Part shown: one piece after another, positions 1-8,020 of the stretch
How positions within the stretch are numbered: the stretch's first letter is position 1
Layout of the letters: each line of letters begins with the position of its first letter
NCBI RefSeq assembly: GCF_000003605.2
Contig: NW_003107098.1
Coordinates: 149,427 to 162,059 of the forward strand
DNA: 12,633 bases
Reading direction: 5' to 3'
Source: Saccoglossus kowalevskii
Taxonomy: Eukaryota > Hemichordata > Enteropneusta > Harrimaniidae
The notes under the pieces: model-generated
What the model was told of the DNA's origin: nothing
The model's database searches: none
Seen by the model: the letters and a program-made list of their open reading frames with translations, nothing else
Translations under genes and position numbers: made by a program

Positions 1-385
1 CCTTTGTTTCATGATCTGCTTAACAATAGCTTAACAAAATCACGTATTTTCACAATTCCAGAACCGGATCTCAGTCATGCATGGATGGATTTTGTTCAGA
101 TTTAGCACAATGTGTTGTACATATGCAGGTGCATTTCGGTCATGATCTGCTTTGAATGTATATGTCACTCAAATATGAACGGAACGGGGACGTGTCATTG
201 ACAATGACTTGTTTGTTTAGTTACTTTAAGTTTATTTTATCTTACCGGTACCTCAAAAACACACAGTACAGTGAAACACGATCTTTCTCATTCATTAGCA
301 AAGTGTGTCTGCTGCCAATTTTTTCTCCAGTTGAATGATTATGCAAGTCGTACCAATACTAAACATTTTTTTACAAATTTTACAG
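1..385 (+). other. Intron upstream of the first visible exon (3' part)
   Basis: This stretch has no EGF-like cysteine pattern in any frame. It ends in a T-rich tract and a TTTTACAG acceptor at 378-385, so it is the tail of an intron whose donor lies outside the window. Open frames that begin at ATG codons here merely run through the acceptor into exon 1; nothing supports a transcription start or a signal peptide. Confidence 0.75.
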
Positions 386-499
386 AAATTAACGAATGTG
401 ATAGCTCCCCATGTTACAATGGCGGTACATGTCATGATCTCTTTGGGGCATATTACTGTTCCTGTACACCAGACTGGACTGGAGATAATTGCTTAATAG
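386..499 (+). CDS. Exon 1: calcium-binding EGF-like module 1
   Basis: This 114-bp phase 1-1 exon encodes one 38-residue EGF-like module. The acceptor is TTTTACAG (to 385) and the donor is G|GTAATC (from 500). All six cysteines are present with standard spacing: C-DSSP-C-YNGGT-C-8-C-1-C-8-C. The start INEC, and D with Y before the fourth Cys (HDLFGAYYC), match the calcium-binding EGF consensus; the split first codon would be GAA (Glu) if the upstream exon ends in G. CDSSPC fits the O-glucose consensus and CYNGGTC the O-fucose consensus known from Notch. Its closest relative here is module 3, with which it shares NGGTCHD-x-F and the WTG-x-NC ending. Confidence 0.93.
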
Positions 500-797
500 G
501 TAATCAAAAACTACTCAGTGGTCCTAATATTTTTACTACTGGCATTATCTAAACTGTAACCTCTACTTCACTCATTTACAAACATAAAACCACTATTTAA
601 GATATGCTTAAATATTAATAAAATAGTAAAAACTGCTCTCTTTCTCATCTTTATGTTAAAAACTATAAATATAATATAATCTATTTATATTTTAGTTATT
701 TGTAGCATAACTGCTTTTCATAATTTCACAATATTGTTAATTGAAAGTCTTATAATTGAAATCTAAACTGAACTGATTTGGTTATTTTGTAATGCAG
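500..797 (+). other. Intron 1 (298 bp)
   Basis: GT-AG, phase 1, and AT-rich throughout. No missed exon, repeat or inverted structure is apparent. Confidence 0.85.
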
Positions 798-911
798 CAA
801 TTGATGAGTGTGCTAGTCACCCGTGTAGGAATGGCGCCACTTGTACAGATCTCCCAGGTAGTTATTATTGTACATGTGCGACTGGCTATACAGGAATTAA
901 CTGCAACACAG
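798..911 (+). CDS. Exon 2: calcium-binding EGF-like module 2
   Basis: This 114-bp phase 1-1 exon has acceptor AATGCAG (to 797) and donor G|GTATTT (from 912). It encodes IDEC, then cysteines in CASHPC, CRNGATC and YYCTC, and ends GYTGINC; all six are present. The residue at the first calcium-ligand position comes from the split codon G|CA and is Ala, not Asp or Asn, although DEC and the D in CTDLPGSYYC are intact. CASHPC is an O-glucose-type site and CRNGATC an O-fucose-type site. The RNGATC and GYTGI stretches are shared only with module 4, which suggests a common origin for those two exons. Confidence 0.93.
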
Positions 912-1140
912 GTATTTCTGAATTATTTTTGACAAACTATGGTAGTGATACCATATTCTCTCCATTGATTAGCAACACAATGTACATTCAGCTGTACAAA
1001 TATTGTTCTTTGACATCCTGAGGCCTCTGTAATGATATCAAATGAATAATTCATTATTCTTTGGTAGTTAAAATTTTGTTTTAACTTTAAATATATTAAT
1101 TTTATATACAGCCCACTACAGTATCTAGGCCTTATTAGCT

Positions 1141-1288
1141 GGGCTATTTGTTGATAGCTTATTTCATTGAATGTACCGAGCTATTTTTTGATAGCTTATT
1201 TCATTGAATGTACCAGGCTATTTTTTGATAGCTTATTTTATTAAATGTACCGGGCTATTTTTTGATAGCTTATTTCATTGAATGTACC
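1141..1288. repeat. Tandem repeat, four copies of a 37-bp unit
   Basis: Units lie at 1141-1177, 1178-1214, 1215-1251 and 1252-1288. The core reads GCTATTTTTTGATAGCTTAT followed by TTCATTGAATGTACC. Copies differ at only a few positions: the first two bases, one G/T in copy 1, and two substitutions in copy 3. Function unknown; probably a minisatellite. Confidence 0.92.
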
Positions 1289-1343
1289 AGTTTTTGATCA
1301 AACAGTACGTATTTATGTTGTAATAAAAAAAACATCTTTTATT

Positions 1344-1374
1344 AGCTCCGCTGTCGACTTAGTCGAGCGGAGCT
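1344..1374. repeat. Perfect-stem hairpin at the left end of the 1-kb element
   Basis: An 8-bp outer stem (1344-1351 with 1367-1374), a two-base TG bulge, a 5-bp inner stem (1354-1358 with 1362-1366) and a three-base loop (1359-1361). It is GC-rich in otherwise AT-rich DNA. The outer stem sequence recurs at the far end of the element. Confidence 0.85.
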
Positions 1375-1430
1375 TATCATATGAGTGATTATCCGTCGTC
1401 ATCGTCCGTGTCAATGTTTTACTTTTTCGA

Positions 1431-2291
1431 CTTCTTCTTGAAAACTACAAGCCTGAATGCTTTGATACTTGGTGTAGACCTCTCTCAGATTTGTTCATTT
1501 TGTAATATCTTTAATTCTCTAATTTTGGTGAATATTTTTGTAATTTTTGGTAAAAAGTGATATTTTCAACTTCTTGTTAAAAACCGCAAGTCCAATTGCT
1601 TTGATATTACATTTATAGGTACTACATGTGGACCTCTCTCAGATTTGTTCATTTCGTAATAATATCTTCAATTCTCTAATTTTGGTGATTATTTTTGTAA
1701 TTTTTGGTAAAAAGTGATATTTTCAACTTCTTGTTAAAAACCGCAAGTCCAATTGCTTTGATATTACATTTATAGGTACTACATGTGGACCTCTCTCAGA
1801 TTTGTTCATTTCGTAATAATATCTTCAATTCTCTAATTTTGGTGATTATTTTTGTAATTTTTGGTAAAAAGTGATATTTTCAACTTCTTGTTAAAAACCG
1901 CAAGTCCAATTGCTTTGATATTACATATATAGGTACTACATGTGGACCTCTCTTAGATTTGTTCGTTTGGTAATGATATCTTTAATTCTCTAATTTTGGT
2001 GAATATTTTTGTCATTTTTGGTAAAAAGTATATTTTTGACTTCTTGTTGAAAACCGCAAGTCCAATTGCTTTGATATTACATATATAGGTACTACATGTG
2101 GACCTCTCTCAGATTTGTTAATTTTGTAATGATATCTTTAATTCTCTAATTTTGATGAATATTTTTTTGTAATTTTTGGTAAAAAGTGATATTTTCGACT
2201 TCTTGTTAAAAACCTCAAGTCCAATTGCTTTGATATTACATATATAGGTACTACATGTGGACCTCTCAGATTTGTTTTTGTTCATTTTGTA
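1431..2291. repeat. Tandem array, six units of ~157 bp
   Basis: The marker CTTCTTGTTAAAAACCGCAA and its variants begin at 1431, 1570, 1727, 1884, 2040 and 2199, giving periods of 139, 157, 157, 156 and 159 bp. Unit 1 is shorter because it lacks part of the TATAGGTACTACATG segment, and unit 6 is incomplete. Units 2 and 3 look identical over their full length, which points to recent duplication; units 1 and 6 at the edges are the most diverged. Confidence 0.93.
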
Positions 2292-2700
2292 ATCATGTAT
2301 CTTCAGTTCTTCAATTGAAATGTGCATTGCTAACAGCGGAGCTATCTCAGCCAACAGGCTGCTTGTATCTATACTAACAAATCACTGTACTGTAAATTGA
2401 GTTGGAGGAAAAACACAATTGTGTAGCGGCATGTGAACATTTTATCGCAATGACTTTCACTGGTGTCCTTAAGACAGGGAGTGGGTGACTTTTACAAAAT
2501 TTGTCTGCCTGAATACCCTTAAATTTCAAAGTTGTCATCAATAACAATTGAAATTGACAGAATATCACTATTGAAGTTTTTGAGGTTATTATAGAATAGA
2601 ATATAATATGCTTTATTACATCCTTAATGAAATATGACATTTCAGTTTTGGTAATTGCTGTATTAAAGCTTTTTAAAATAAACTACAATTAAACTACACA

Positions 2701-2722
2701 TACAATACAATACAATACAATA
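2701..2722. repeat. Short TACAA microsatellite
   Basis: Four consecutive TACAA units followed by TA. A simple repeat inside intron 2. Confidence 0.85.
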
Positions 2723-2851
2723 ATTTTAAATAAACAGCAACTAAATCACACTGAAAATATAGCACAACAATACATTAATTGATTGTCACCTTCATGAATT
2801 CACTGAATCGATATACATATATTTACTAAATATACCACTGTCAACTCACAG

Positions 2852-2965
2852 CAACTGATGAATGTGCTAGTTTACCCTGTCAAAATGGAGGGACATGCCA
2901 CGATATGTTCAACTCGTATTTTTGTACATGTACATCACTGTGGACTGGAAACAATTGTCAAACAG
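2852..2965 (+). CDS. Exon 3: calcium-binding EGF-like module 3
   Basis: This 114-bp phase 1-1 exon has acceptor ACTCACAG (to 2851) and donor G|GTACAT (from 2966). It encodes TDEC, CASLPC, CQNGGTC, an 8-residue loop ending SYFC, then CTC and WTGNNC; all six cysteines are present. The split codon G|CA gives Ala at the first calcium-ligand position. D in [10 protein letters not shown] and the aromatic before Cys4 are kept. CASLPC and CQNGGTC fit the O-glucose and O-fucose consensus sites. It is most like module 1. The module is flanked by two of the longest introns, both rich in repeats. Confidence 0.93.
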
Positions 2966-3115
2966 GTACATGAAACACTGATCAAATATTTGTAAACATT
3001 TTTTGCGTACTATAAATTGTATTTTTTAAAAAGATTTACATGTTAAATTATATTTCTTCTCTATTCCGTTTCAATATTTTGTATATTTTGCACATGTATA
3101 TGATACAATTTTGCT

Positions 3116-3609
3116 TAACGTAGAAGCCTAGTCATAATTTTTGACAAAACTGGTCGCATGACAATGTTAATTACCGTAGTTTATTATGTACAATTATGAA
3201 GCTAATGTCCCATGGTACAATGAAATAGCATTATTTTGTGTGTTACAGTTAAGCTTTTTGAAAAATGTGTTCTAATATTTCTTGAAAATTGCTATTTTTA
3301 GAACAATTCCATAAAACACAATTTTAAAGAAAAATTGCATTTTTTGATACTTTTTAAAACCCAGATTTTTTAAATAATTCAGAACATCAAAAAGTACTCC
3401 ATCATTAACAATACATGATTTTTCAGTCGATGTCACCAGGCTAGATTTTGAGATATTGCATAATATCTCTGTCTGTGGTAAAAGTGTGTCAAAATGGTGA
3501 CTTTTTGCTAAAATTACAACCATCAATTTCTCGAAATAAAGGCTGGTGACCCCCAACATTTTTTAGGTAATTATTCTTATATTAAGTTTATGAGTAGGCT
3601 TCTACCTTA
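3116..3609. mobile_element. MITE-like element with 22-bp terminal inverted repeats
   Basis: The left end at 3116-3137 and the reverse complement of the right end at 3588-3609 match at 20 of 22 positions; the core GTAGAAGCCTA is identical, followed by TCATAA on both sides. The interior (~450 bp) is AT-rich and non-coding. A minus-strand open frame at 3272-3559 has no recognisable features. No unambiguous target-site duplication was seen. Inferred to be a non-autonomous DNA transposon. Confidence 0.6.
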
Positions 3610-4497
3610 AAATGTCTACAGTGTTCATGCTTTAACATGTTATAATACACTGTAATAAAATATATCCATATGCCATTATGTTTCAACATAATATACATTG
3701 TATAATAAATTAAATATAATTAACACGTAATATGCTTGATAATGCATGTTGATGAATTATGATTATCATGACCTATCAATAAATACACTTTGATCTTTCA
3801 CCCCACAAATACATATCAAGTATTCATTCAGAGAGAAAATTACATTGATTGGAACAAAATATGCAGAAAATGAAAAACTTTCAATATAAAATCTTGCATC
3901 ACGTTCTCACCACAAATAAATTTTTGAAAGATAACAGGATTGTTGGCAACAATAAATGTAATAATTATAACCAAATAGAAAATCTAAAACTGTTGCTATA
4001 GCAATGTAGTGAAACTCAATTAACCTCCCAACAATTTTGAAGTTACAGATATCGTCATATTTAACAGAAGCAAAAAATAGATATATAGCCCTATAGCAGC
4101 ACCTGCCGTTTTCTGACCAAAATTAAAGGGGCACTGAACTGTGGACTTTAGGGTTTATTACACACACCACACTGTTGTGTTTTCCGAAACAAAGGAAAAA
4201 AGACTAGATCAGTACAATACATACTGCTTGAAGAAAATTTAAAACAAAATGGGAAAATCTATTGGTAAACTACAATACAGACCTTGTTGTGTTGTGGGTA
4301 TAAAATGACTGCTTCTGCAGATTAAATTTGAATACTTGGATCAATGAGTGATTCACTTAAAGCTTATTATTCAATTTTTCGAATGACTAATACACAATGT
4401 GCAACAAGAGCCAGAGTAATCCCATTTGGTTCTCGCATGCAGTATCAAACAACAATTAAAGCATGCTTGTTTTTGTTGTATACATCTAAACTAATTC

Positions 4498-4593
4498 TTA
4501 ATTACTGGTAGCATGTTTTTTTTTAATTAGGACCAAACTTGGTCTGTCTGTATTGAAATAAACATCTAGTATCTTGTATATCCCAGTAATTAA
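4498..4593. repeat. Small foldback (11-bp perfect inverted repeat)
   Basis: TTAATTACTGG at 4498-4508 is repeated in inverse as CCAGTAATTAA at 4583-4593. Between them is a second palindrome, GACCAA-AC-TTGGTC. It could be a very short MITE remnant or chance in AT-rich DNA. Confidence 0.35.
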
Positions 4594-4662
4594 AAACGTG
4601 CCTCGTTATACAAATTTTATTTATTATTCATATATTCTAATAATTATTGAATTGCAACAAAG

Positions 4663-4782
4663 TTGTGAATATTGACGAGTGTGCTAGCAATCCGTGTCGT
4701 AATGGTGCAACATGTAATGATGTATTGAATGGCTATCACTGCATATGTAGCCCTGGTTATACTGGTATCTACTGTCAAACAG
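4663..4782 (+). CDS. Exon 4: calcium-binding EGF-like module 4 (two residues longer)
   Basis: This 120-bp phase 1-1 exon has donor G|GTATTA (from 4783). The expected acceptor position directly before ATATTGACGAG reads GA, not AG; the only fitting AG is 6 bp upstream (4661-4662, AACAAAG), so the module begins V-V-N-I-D-E-C with two extra residues. The acceptor is purine-rich and weak. All six cysteines are present: [23 protein letters not shown], then C and the GYTGIYC ending. N-I-D-E-C and the loop D and Y fit calcium binding. O-glucose and O-fucose consensus sites are both present. Closest to module 2. Confidence 0.87.
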
Positions 4783-5263
4783 GTATTAAAAATATATTTT
4801 TTTTTTAACTGTCTATCTGCAACTTACATGTACGTTAAATGGTGACAATATCACCCAGACCAAATATGTAAAAAGATTTGTTAGTCACTTGGAATTTTTC
4901 TGACACCTACCCTGTTTCCCTGTTTGAATTAAGATTGAAACGGGGAAATATGATTTAGTTTCTGTGTGTATGAACATGCATGCATCCATGTGTGCGTGCA
5001 TCCAGAGCTTTATCTTGGGGGAATCCCTTGACTGATTCATTTCAAGTTGATGCAGGTCACTTTTATTTGTAAATTCAACTCAAGATGGCTGACTCAATCC
5101 ATCTATCAGGTCACTCAAGTACTGCAACTTCATAGGCTTTTTGCATATGCATAATTCTTGAAGCTGTAAAATAACTATGTAAAAATGATCACTATGCGCA
5201 GAACTAAGAGCTAAATCATCCTTAAATGTGTATGTCTAGAGATTGCACACAAATAAAGTACAG

Positions 5264-5466
5264 TAACTGTAAAATACTTCATTTTAGCTGGAATTAATTT
5301 GCACTGAAAAGACTTCTCTGGTGTTTTGTATGGAATTTATTTTCACTGATTTTGATGAGTTTAATGTGAAATATAAGAAAAAAAGTATATTAGCTGAATT
5401 TTATTTTCACTGAATCATTCCTTTAGCGAAAATTATTTCCAAGTAAAAATTAAGTATTCTACAGTA
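5264..5466. mobile_element. MITE copy A, ~200-bp family
   Basis: The ends are inverted: CTGTAAAATACTTCATTTTA on the left matches the reverse complement of the right end, CTGTAGAATACTTAATTTTT. TA flanks both ends, as in a TA target duplication. The interior shares long blocks with 10002-10197, including TTTGTATGGAATTTATTTTC, AAAAAAAGTATAT and TTTTATTTTCACTGAATCA. The element has no coding capacity. Inferred to be a Tc1/mariner-like or similar non-autonomous element, based only on the possible TA duplication. Confidence 0.78.
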
Positions 5467-6299
5467 TGTGCTTTGGTTAGTCAATGATTATGAATAGGAA
5501 TTTTTATACTAATAATTTGAGCTATGCTGTTGACAGTTGTTTTCTTGCTATAAACATGATATCATTCATTGTCACATGCATAACATGTGCATCTCCATAG
5601 TAAAAATACCATAAGATAAAGGTTTTCCCCTCTGATTTTATATTCTATGTCACACATAAAAACTACTCTTATCACTCGCCTTATAACATACAGAATTCTA
5701 TATGTTTATGGTCTTTAACCTTAAGTATACAATGGGAACTGTACATTGCGAAATGCTTATTAAAATATTTTTTCTGATAATAATTTGCCATTCAAAATGT
5801 AAGAAATACTAAATACTTTGTTACACACAAGAAATCACATTGAAGTTCATCGAGACATGCTTTTGTAAATTTGTCATTAACTTCAATTAGATTCATTTAC
5901 CCTCAAATACGAGGTCATAAAATGTTACGAACAATTTTTTAATTGCCGAATGGTGACAGGGAAACCATTACACTATCTGTATTTTATCACATCCTTTCTT
6001 CTGTAACTTTCGAACAAAGATCTATAAATGTTGATGTTTTTATATGTATATGTTGTATTGTCAGCAAAACTTGTTGTGAGTAACATTGCCAAAAATCCGT
6101 GAGTAACGGTGGTTGTGAGTTATACTGATTGAAACCTGCCGCATTGCGCTGTTTATCTACTTGCTTATATATCTATTATCCTCACTATATTAAATTCTTG
6201 CCGTGAATTGCTCTTTGAATTTTACGCTAAACACAACTAACTTTGGTAGTACCGGTATGTAATGTTCAAAGTTCACTTGGATGCAGTGGTAACCTGAGT

Positions 6300-6321
6300 A
6301 AAAAAAAAAAAAAAAAAAAAA
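6300..6321. repeat. Poly(A) tract (22 bp)
   Basis: Uninterrupted A homopolymer inside intron 4. No flanking direct repeats or polymerase III promoter boxes were recognised, so it is not assigned to a retroelement tail. Confidence 0.9.
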
Positions 6322-6588
6322 CGGTCTTAGAAATACGAAAGAGAGGGTCCTATTGGAAACGAATATTAATTTTGCGATATAGTCAATTTAGGGACTGATT
6401 ATCGCATGTGATTTGGTGACACCCTAAGATGCTACAAGGTATTCAATCACAACCAACGTCTGAAACTGCTGGATGATGTTCGGTTATTGGCTATCTTGCG
6501 AATACTATGTCTGTTGCATGAAACTTCTTATTTTGTTATGTATCGGTATTATGTTGGCATCTGCTAAACTTATCATATGATCACACAG

Positions 6589-6702
6589 CCATTGATGAGT
6601 GTGCCAGTTTTCCTTGTCGAAATGGCGGTACATGTATGGATATTATCAATGGTTATATCTGCAACTGTGCATCTGGTTGGACAGGAAATAATTGTCAAAA
6701 AG
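6589..6702 (+). CDS. Exon 5: calcium-binding EGF-like module 5
   Basis: This 114-bp phase 1-1 exon has acceptor TCACACAG (to 6588) and donor G|GTAATT (from 6703). The correct frame starts with the split codon G|CC (Ala), then [28 protein letters not shown] and WTGNNC; all six cysteines are present. A longer open frame beginning at 6577 is offset and has no EGF pattern. The first calcium-ligand position is Ala, while DEC and the loop D and Y are retained. O-glucose (CASFPC) and O-fucose (CRNGGTC) consensus sites are present. Its opening and its WTGNNCQ ending resemble module 3. Confidence 0.93.
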
Positions 6703-7305
6703 GTAATTATAAACCCATATATCTGTGCCAATGTGATAAATTTTATTTGCATAATATAATAATAATATTATTCAACACGAAAATCTACTACAGAGAGTAA
6801 TTTTATGGTTGTAAAACAAAAACACAAATAGCACATTAAATACATGTAAGTATAAAACGAGGAAAATAAGATAACATAATGTTATTGTTTAAAACAAAGC
6901 AAAACTAATATATACTTCACTCTACCAAAATCAGGAATAAAACATTAAATACATGTAACTAAGAATAAAAGAAAAAACATGAAAATTAGTATAAGAATAA
7001 AACTACTGAGCTACTAAATATGCCATTGCATTAAAACCACCTGTAGACTTGGATGGAGTTGCTATGTTCCATCTCTTAAGTTCATACTTGCATGTATGAA
7101 TTTTACAGTTCATATTCCTGCAAAGCTTGTCATAATTAAAATTTTTCATTTTCAAAATTTTTTTTTAAAGATTTGTTGTTCTGTATATATTTAAGTAATA
7201 TACAAGTATTATTAATAGTAGTAGAGGCAGCAGTTCATTGAATTTATCTGCAATATTGTTGGTTGATGATAATATACTCACTAACATCTGAAATTCTTCA
7301 TACAG
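6703..7305 (+). other. Intron 5 (603 bp)
   Basis: GT-AG, phase 1, very AT-rich. AAACATTAAATACATGTAA-like text recurs loosely at about 6832-6850 and 6941-6959 (shared word CATTAAATACATGTAA), perhaps a small direct duplication. No missed exon was seen. Confidence 0.8.
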
Positions 7306-7419
7306 CGGTGGATGAGTGCGACAGTTCTCCATGTATTAATGGAGGTGTCTGTATTGATCAGATAAATAGTTATAGATGCCAGTGTACAGCTGCTTGGAGT
7401 GGGACAAACTGTGAAATAG
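7306..7419 (+). CDS. Exon 6: calcium-binding EGF-like module 6
   Basis: This 114-bp phase 1-1 exon has acceptor TTCATACAG (to 7305) and donor G|GTTTGA (from 7420). The split codon G|CG gives Ala, then [28 protein letters not shown] and WSGTNC. All six cysteines are present. The residue before Cys3 is Val, so the O-fucose consensus is lost, while CDSSPC still fits O-glucose. DEC and the loop D and Y fit calcium binding, with Ala at the first ligand position. The DQIN-x-Y loop is shared only with module 7. Read-through continues about nine codons past the donor before a TGA. Confidence 0.93.
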
Positions 7420-7906
7420 GTTTGATAATTGCTTTTACACCTGCATGATGGATGTGGTGCATTTATTATTTCAGCTCGTAAAACCATAAGGTATACCATA
7501 TTGCACCCAGTTACTTTGTTTCTTCTGTAATTATTCTCAGTTTATTTGTTTTTCATTTGTATTTGAAATCTTATAATTATTTAACCTCTTTTAGTTTGTG
7601 TTCATTAATTTTATTTTGTCTTGCAGCTTTTGCGCTTGCGATACATACGTCTTTGTAATTATTAAGTGTAATTTGCCCATCCCTCCTGTATGCCCCATAA
7701 CAAGGCAACATCAGTACGAACATACATATTGCATGTTTTACATTATACAGGTGTCAATATTTTAATGTACAGTACAACTTTGTGTAAAGTATAATTTAAT
7801 GTGCATAAGTCAAGCTGGAACACTAAAGAAAACAACTTTGATTTTAAAATATGTTTATTGAATTGTGTGCAGAAATTTTTTACAATTTTTGTTTTGTTTT
7901 TTATAG
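7420..7906 (+). other. Intron 6 (487 bp)
   Basis: GT-AG, phase 1, with a strong T-rich tract before the acceptor (TTTTGTTTTGTTTTTTATAG). No repeat or missed exon was recognised. Confidence 0.82.
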
Positions 7907-8020
7907 ACATTAATGAGTGCTCTAGTGGGCCCTGTCAGCATGGTGGCATCTGTAATGATCAAATTAATGGTTACCTGTGTACTTGTTTAGCTGGGTGGAC
8001 AGGCACTCGCTGTGAGATGG
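7907..8020 (+). CDS. Exon 7: calcium-binding EGF-like module 7
   Basis: This 114-bp phase 1-1 exon has a strong acceptor (TTTTTTATAG, to 7906) and the consensus donor G|GTGAGT (from 8021). The split codon G|AC gives Asp, so D-I-N-E-C is a full calcium-binding start, and [10 protein letters not shown] keeps the loop D and Y. Cysteines lie in CSSGPC, CQHGGIC, then C, C and the WTGTRC ending. CSSGPC fits O-glucose; Ile before Cys3 removes the O-fucose consensus. Unlike its neighbours it has His for Asn in the usual NGG turn (QHGG). An ATG at 7801 is intronic and not a start. Confidence 0.94.

Larger units (their letters stand above)
1343..2344. mobile_element. Inverted-repeat element with internal ~157-bp tandem units
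   Basis: TAGCTCCGCTGT at 1343-1354 is repeated in perfect inverse at 2333-2344. The left end also forms a hairpin: AGCTCCGC (1344-1351) pairs with GCGGAGCT (1367-1374), and an inner TCGAC/GTCGA stem closes a TTA loop. Between the ends are six head-to-tail units. No transposase-like frame is present. It resembles a non-autonomous DNA transposon that carries, or has amplified, a satellite-like array. No clear target-site duplication was found, so the family and exact ends are uncertain. Confidence 0.65.
912..2851 (+). other. Intron 2 (1940 bp), repeat-filled
   Basis: GT-AG, phase 1. It holds a 37-bp tandem repeat (1141-1288), a ~1-kb inverted-repeat element containing ~157-bp tandem units (1343-2344), and a short TACAA microsatellite (2701-2722). 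No EGF cysteine pattern was found in any frame. Minus-strand open frames here lie in or beside repeat sequence and have no recognisable domain. Confidence 0.82.
2966..4662 (+). other. Intron 3 (1697 bp)
   Basis: GT donor, AG acceptor at 4661-4662, phase 1. It contains an inverted-repeat element at 3116-3609 and a small foldback at 4498-4593. From about 3610 to 4497 I see only AT-rich unique-looking sequence with no cysteine-rich frame. A plausible branch site (TTCTAATAA) lies near 4634-4642, and the first AG after it is the acceptor used. Confidence 0.78.
4783..6588 (+). other. Intron 4 (1806 bp)
   Basis: GT-AG, phase 1. It contains MITE copy A (5264-5466) and a 22-bp A homopolymer (6300-6321). 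A short SNGGC-like reading near 6100 is interrupted and not a usable EGF exon. The rest shows no gene-like or repeat structure that I can define. Confidence 0.78.

Noticed and set aside
271-385. ATG-started frame running into exon 1, and similar ones starting at 7263, 7801, 9757 and 11922
   Set aside because: Each ATG lies upstream of a clear splice acceptor, and the intron part has no signal peptide or EGF pattern. They are read-through of introns, not starts.
2118-2640. Two minus-strand open frames in intron 2
   Set aside because: They lie in tandem-repeat and AT-rich sequence with no recognisable domain or splice partners.
3272-3559. Minus-strand open frame of 95 codons
   Set aside because: It lies inside the inverted-repeat element at 3116-3609 and shows no transposase or other motif.
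6085-6120. S-N-G-G-C-E-L-Y reading resembling the middle of an EGF module
   Set aside because: Needs several indels to match, is followed at once by a stop, and has no other cysteines or splice sites; could be a very old exon relic but chance is as likely.
6300-6321. Poly(A) run as the tail of a retroposed element
   Set aside because: No flanking direct repeats, no recognisable SINE promoter boxes or LINE coding sequence upstream.
6577-6759. Plus-strand open frame of 60 codons over exon 5
   Set aside because: It is in a different frame from the six-cysteine EGF reading that uses the acceptor at 6588.
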